Shown here: positions 5,698 to 7,742 of the stretch, in pieces | How the letters are laid out: each line of letters opens with the position of its first letter | How positions within the stretch are numbered: the stretch's first letter is position 1 | Source: Actinomycetes bacterium | Lineage (GTDB): Bacteria > Actinomycetota > Acidimicrobiia > Acidimicrobiales > Palsa-688 | Direction of reading: 5' to 3' | DNA length: 7,742 nt | Assembly (NCBI GenBank): GCA_021808665.1 | Contig: JAKBBA010000147.1 | Coordinates: 1-7,742 of the forward strand | The notes under the pieces: generated by a model | Databases searched by the model: none | Told to the model about the DNA's origin: nothing | Seen by the model: the letters and a program-made list of their open reading frames with translations, nothing else | Translations under genes and position numbers: made by a program

Positions 5698-6411
5698 GTG
5701 GCAGAACGATCCGCTTCCGCCATCATTAAGAGACCTGTAGCCAGGGTCGCCGACGACCGCCTCGTCGAGGTCAGACGAGAGCAGATCGTCGACGCTGCCA
5801 TTAAGTTGGTAACCACCCAGGGATTTTCCAAGACGACGGTCCGCCAGATAGCCGACGCCGCTGAAATGTCCGTGGGGCTTGTCTATGAGTACATCCGCCG
5901 CAAGGAAGACATCCTCTTCCTCATCATGGAACACGGCCACGAGGTCTGGCGCCGAGGGCTTGCCGAGGCACTCGCCGGAGACGCCTCGTCGCTGGAGAGG
6001 CTACGTCGCGGAGCGACTTTCCTCGTCGACAGCGCCTCCAAGCACCCCGACGAGATTCTTATCTGGTACCGGGAGTCCGGCTACCTGAGTGCCGCCGGCC
6101 TGACTATGGCCAAGGACGCCGAGTGCGACCTCGTCGACCTGTTGAGAGGGGTAATCGTCGAAGCGATCGCAGACGGATATTTAGTCAAAAGCACCGACCC
6201 CTTCTACCTCGCGACCATGCTCGTAGCATCGAGTCACACCTGGGTCCTCAAGGGTTACCTGCTATCCGGCCACATGACTCGAAGCGACTTCACCTCCAAC
6301 CTGATCAACACCCTCATAGTCCCAATCGCGTCAAGGGCACCTAGCAAACCGGGCCCGCCAAACCCGCACGAACGATCGGATCCCCGAAAGCGTGTTCGCC
6401 GAGCGCCGTAA
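5698..6411 (+). CDS. TetR/AcrR-family transcriptional regulator, divergent to the catabolic operon
   Basis: 237 residues from the GTG at 5698, chosen because AGGAG (5688-5692) lies 5 bases upstream; the frame is open from another GTG at 5659 without such a site. An 18-residue basic N-terminal arm precedes the TetR DNA-binding domain at about residues 24-72: VRREQIVDAAIKLVTTQGFS, then TTVRQIADAAEMSVGLVYEYI with the recognition helix at VGLVYEYI, then RRKEDIL. The rest is a helical ligand-binding and dimerisation domain (GATFLVDSASKHPDEILIWY, YLATMLVASSHTWVLKGYLL). The C-terminal 25 residues are Pro/Arg-rich and probably disordered. Its divergent position and the three shared operator-like sites indicate a local repressor of the ring-degradation operon and of itself, released by the substrate or an intermediate (inference). 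An acyl-CoA or aromatic effector cannot be told apart from sequence. Confidence 0.9.
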   Translation: MAERSASAIIKRPVARVADDRLVEVRREQIVDAAIKLVTTQGFSKTTVRQIADAAEMSVGLVYEYIRRKEDILFLIMEHGHEVWRRGLAEALAGDASSLERLRRGATFLVDSASKHPDEILIWYRESGYLSAAGLTMAKDAECDLVDLLRGVIVEAIADGYLVKSTDPFYLATMLVASSHTWVLKGYLLSGHMTRSDFTSNLINTLIVPIASRAPSKPGPPNPHERSDPRKRVRRAP

Positions 6412-6466
6412 CTTAGGGAGCACGACTACTAACTCGATCGCGTGGCCGGTGCAATCGCCGACGTAC

Positions 6467-7699
6467 TCAGGGCAGGAGCTTTCGCAGGGTGTCCCGCCGT
6501 TCGGTCAGGCGGCGTAGCGCGTCCCGACCCAGATGCTCCCCGAGTACCGGCCACGCTGCAAGCACCCGTTGAACAGCCCGGTCGGCGCGCTCGCGGCCAA
6601 GCCCGCCGTCCCATCCCGCCTTCTCGGCGAGTCGGCCGAACGCCGCAAGATCGACGTCGGCGAACGAACGCGAACCATTGAGCTTGAGGCCAAGATCGTC
6701 ATGGGGAATGTAGAGCACCGTCGGCACGATGTCGTAGGCGGGGCTGAGCTGCGGGCGGCTGCCGTCCGGGTAGATGAACGTCCAGTTCTTGACGTGGGCG
6801 TCGCCATTGCCGACGAGAATATTCAAGACAATCCGGTCGATCACCTCCCCGACGCGCTCGGCACCGCTAAGAGCTGCGACCGTTCGAGCGACCGTCTCAA
6901 AGTTGGCCCGCTCGTACTTGCGAGCGGGCCGAATGTCGAGGACTTGGGCGAGGTCCTCCGCGTGGACGCGGCTGCTGGCTAGGCGACGATCGAAGCGCCG
7001 CACGAGGAGCGCCCAGCCGTTGGTCCTGGCCCATTCCGGCAGACCGCCGATGCCGCTGACATCGACGAGTCGGGTCTCAGGCACGTCGATGCCCGAAGCG
7101 GCGGCCAGCTGCATGGCCGCGTACTCGGCTTCGGGGACCCCTTCGTAGCCGACGCGGGCATCGGGAAGCTTGGCGATCCATGTACCCGACTCGCCGGTCG
7201 CTGGGATGGTGAGACCACGCCCATGTTCTGTCAACGAGAATTTGAGCTGCACGCCAGCGAGAGAAAATTTGATGGAACCAGATGCGTCGGCGTGTTCGAC
7301 CGCAGGGATTTCGTCGTCGGGCATCGACATGTCCGCCTCGATGTCGACCGGATGGAGGCGAAGAGCACCAGGGAGATCGTCTCGGCCGATGCGAGCGAGG
7401 AGGGCGAATTCGCGCTCCGCCTTGACACCGACTGCCCGAGCGATCGTGTCCCGCAGAGTTCCCTCTGGAAGGAGGTTCGAAAACCAGCTTGGTAACGCAG
7501 CACGCGCGGACAGTCGCCACGACGGTCCGCGTTGCTCGAAGACCTGCCCCAGTACCGGCCTCGAAGGCGCTTCCCAATAGCTTTCGAATGACGAGAAGAC
7601 AGTCGTCTCGCCGTCACGGACGAGGCGACCGCCCGCTATCCACCGACCCTCAGAGTCTTGGAGGTCGACCTGCAAGGCTGACGGGATAGCGTCGCTCAC
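6467..7699 (-). CDS. HipA-family serine/threonine protein kinase (toxin of a HipBA-type module)
   Basis: 410 residues from a GTG at 7699, a usual HipA length. An in-frame GTG at 7717 is the longest possible start, since a TGA lies three codons above it. I prefer 7699 because it overlaps a probable upstream stop as GTGA. The N-terminal subdomain (to about residue 115) has GRLVRDG, FSSFESYW, and SNLLPEG at 74-80. The kinase core has the flexible loop FSLAGVQLK, where Ser146 corresponds to the autophosphorylated Ser150 of E. coli HipA by motif. It also has the ATP-binding Lys177 (WIAKLPD), LLVRRFDR at 231-238, catalytic GNGDAHVKNW with Asp300, and SPAYDIVPT with metal-binding Asp323. All key residues are present, so it is predicted active. 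E. coli HipA phosphorylates glutamyl-tRNA synthetase; the target here is unknown. It converges on tetR, with 55 bases between the stops and no clear terminator, and is probably unrelated to the catabolic genes. Confidence 0.92.
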   Translation of the reverse strand: MSDAIPSALQVDLQDSEGRWIAGGRLVRDGETTVFSSFESYWEAPSRPVLGQVFEQRGPSWRLSARAALPSWFSNLLPEGTLRDTIARAVGVKAEREFALLARIGRDDLPGALRLHPVDIEADMSMPDDEIPAVEHADASGSIKFSLAGVQLKFSLTEHGRGLTIPATGESGTWIAKLPDARVGYEGVPEAEYAAMQLAAASGIDVPETRLVDVSGIGGLPEWARTNGWALLVRRFDRRLASSRVHAEDLAQVLDIRPARKYERANFETVARTVAALSGAERVGEVIDRIVLNILVGNGDAHVKNWTFIYPDGSRPQLSPAYDIVPTVLYIPHDDLGLKLNGSRSFADVDLAAFGRLAEKAGWDGGLGRERADRAVQRVLAAWPVLGEHLGRDALRRLTERRDTLRKLLP

Positions 7700-7742
7700 G
7701 CTGGGTCGGGCACCCACAGCTCGTCAAGGGGGGGACTACGGG
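7696..7742 (-). CDS. 3' end of an upstream gene, probably a hipB-like antitoxin (partial)
   Basis: The last 15 codons of a minus-strand frame enter from the right edge and end at TGA (7698-7696), reading RSPPLDELWVPDPA. The stop overlaps the preferred hipA start as GTGA. This is the normal arrangement for a HipB-type helix-turn-helix antitoxin upstream of hipA, and the acidic, proline-containing tail would suit one. Too little is visible to recognise the family, so the identity rests on position. Confidence 0.4.
   Translation of the reverse strand, partial: RSPPLDELWVPDPA

Noticed and set aside
6412..6466. Possible bidirectional terminator between the convergent tetR and hipA genes
   Set aside because: No stable inverted repeat with a T-run could be found by eye in these 55 bases.
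6533..6982. Plus-strand frame of 149 codons opposite hipA
   Set aside because: Antisense to the HipA kinase core, which has intact catalytic motifs; this protein resembles nothing I recognise.
7077..7577. Minus-strand frame of 166 codons within hipA
   Set aside because: An out-of-frame shadow rich in Arg/Gly; the overlapping frame has the HipA N-terminal motifs.

Overview
The window is high-GC by eye. It has many GTG/TTG starts, a Ser/Thr/Ala/Pro-rich lipoprotein and compact, overlapping genes. This suggests an actinobacterium, although no sequence here fixes the genus. The main content is one catabolic operon on the minus strand, read from about 5520 down past the left edge. A TetR-family regulator diverges from it, and a convergent hipBA-type toxin/kinase module lies at the right edge.

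In transcription order the operon encodes: an NTF2/SnoaL-like protein (4928-5386); a Rieske non-heme iron oxygenase alpha subunit of the phthalate-dioxygenase type (3606-4931, ATGA overlap with the gene before it); a short-chain dehydrogenase (2808-3605, its ATG directly abutting the Rieske stop); a LigB-type class III extradiol dioxygenase (1772-2755, probably a TTG start); a periplasmic-binding-type solute-binding lipoprotein (544-1698); and the first 144 codons of a CaiB/BaiF family III CoA-transferase that leaves the window at base 1. The order fits ring hydroxylation, dehydrogenation, ring cleavage, substrate capture and acyl-CoA handling. It therefore looks like uptake and degradation of an aromatic or polycyclic compound whose identity cannot be read from the DNA.

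The 311-base divergent region (5387-5697) holds a near-consensus SigA-type promoter for the operon (TTGACA, 17 bases, TATAGT). It also holds three related operator-like sites with pattern GACTGAnCnnTCnnTC. Two of them lie in tandem exactly 19 bp apart, over the predicted operon start point. The third, with perfect 6-bp arms, lies just upstream of tetR. This is the layout expected for a TetR repressor that controls both the catabolic operon and itself.

On the right, a HipA-family serine/threonine kinase (6467-7699) faces tetR. Its start overlaps by 4 bases (GTGA) what appears to be the 3' end of an upstream partner gene, probably a hipB-like antitoxin, cut by the window edge. I see no tRNA, rRNA, CRISPR, transposase or clear intrinsic terminator.
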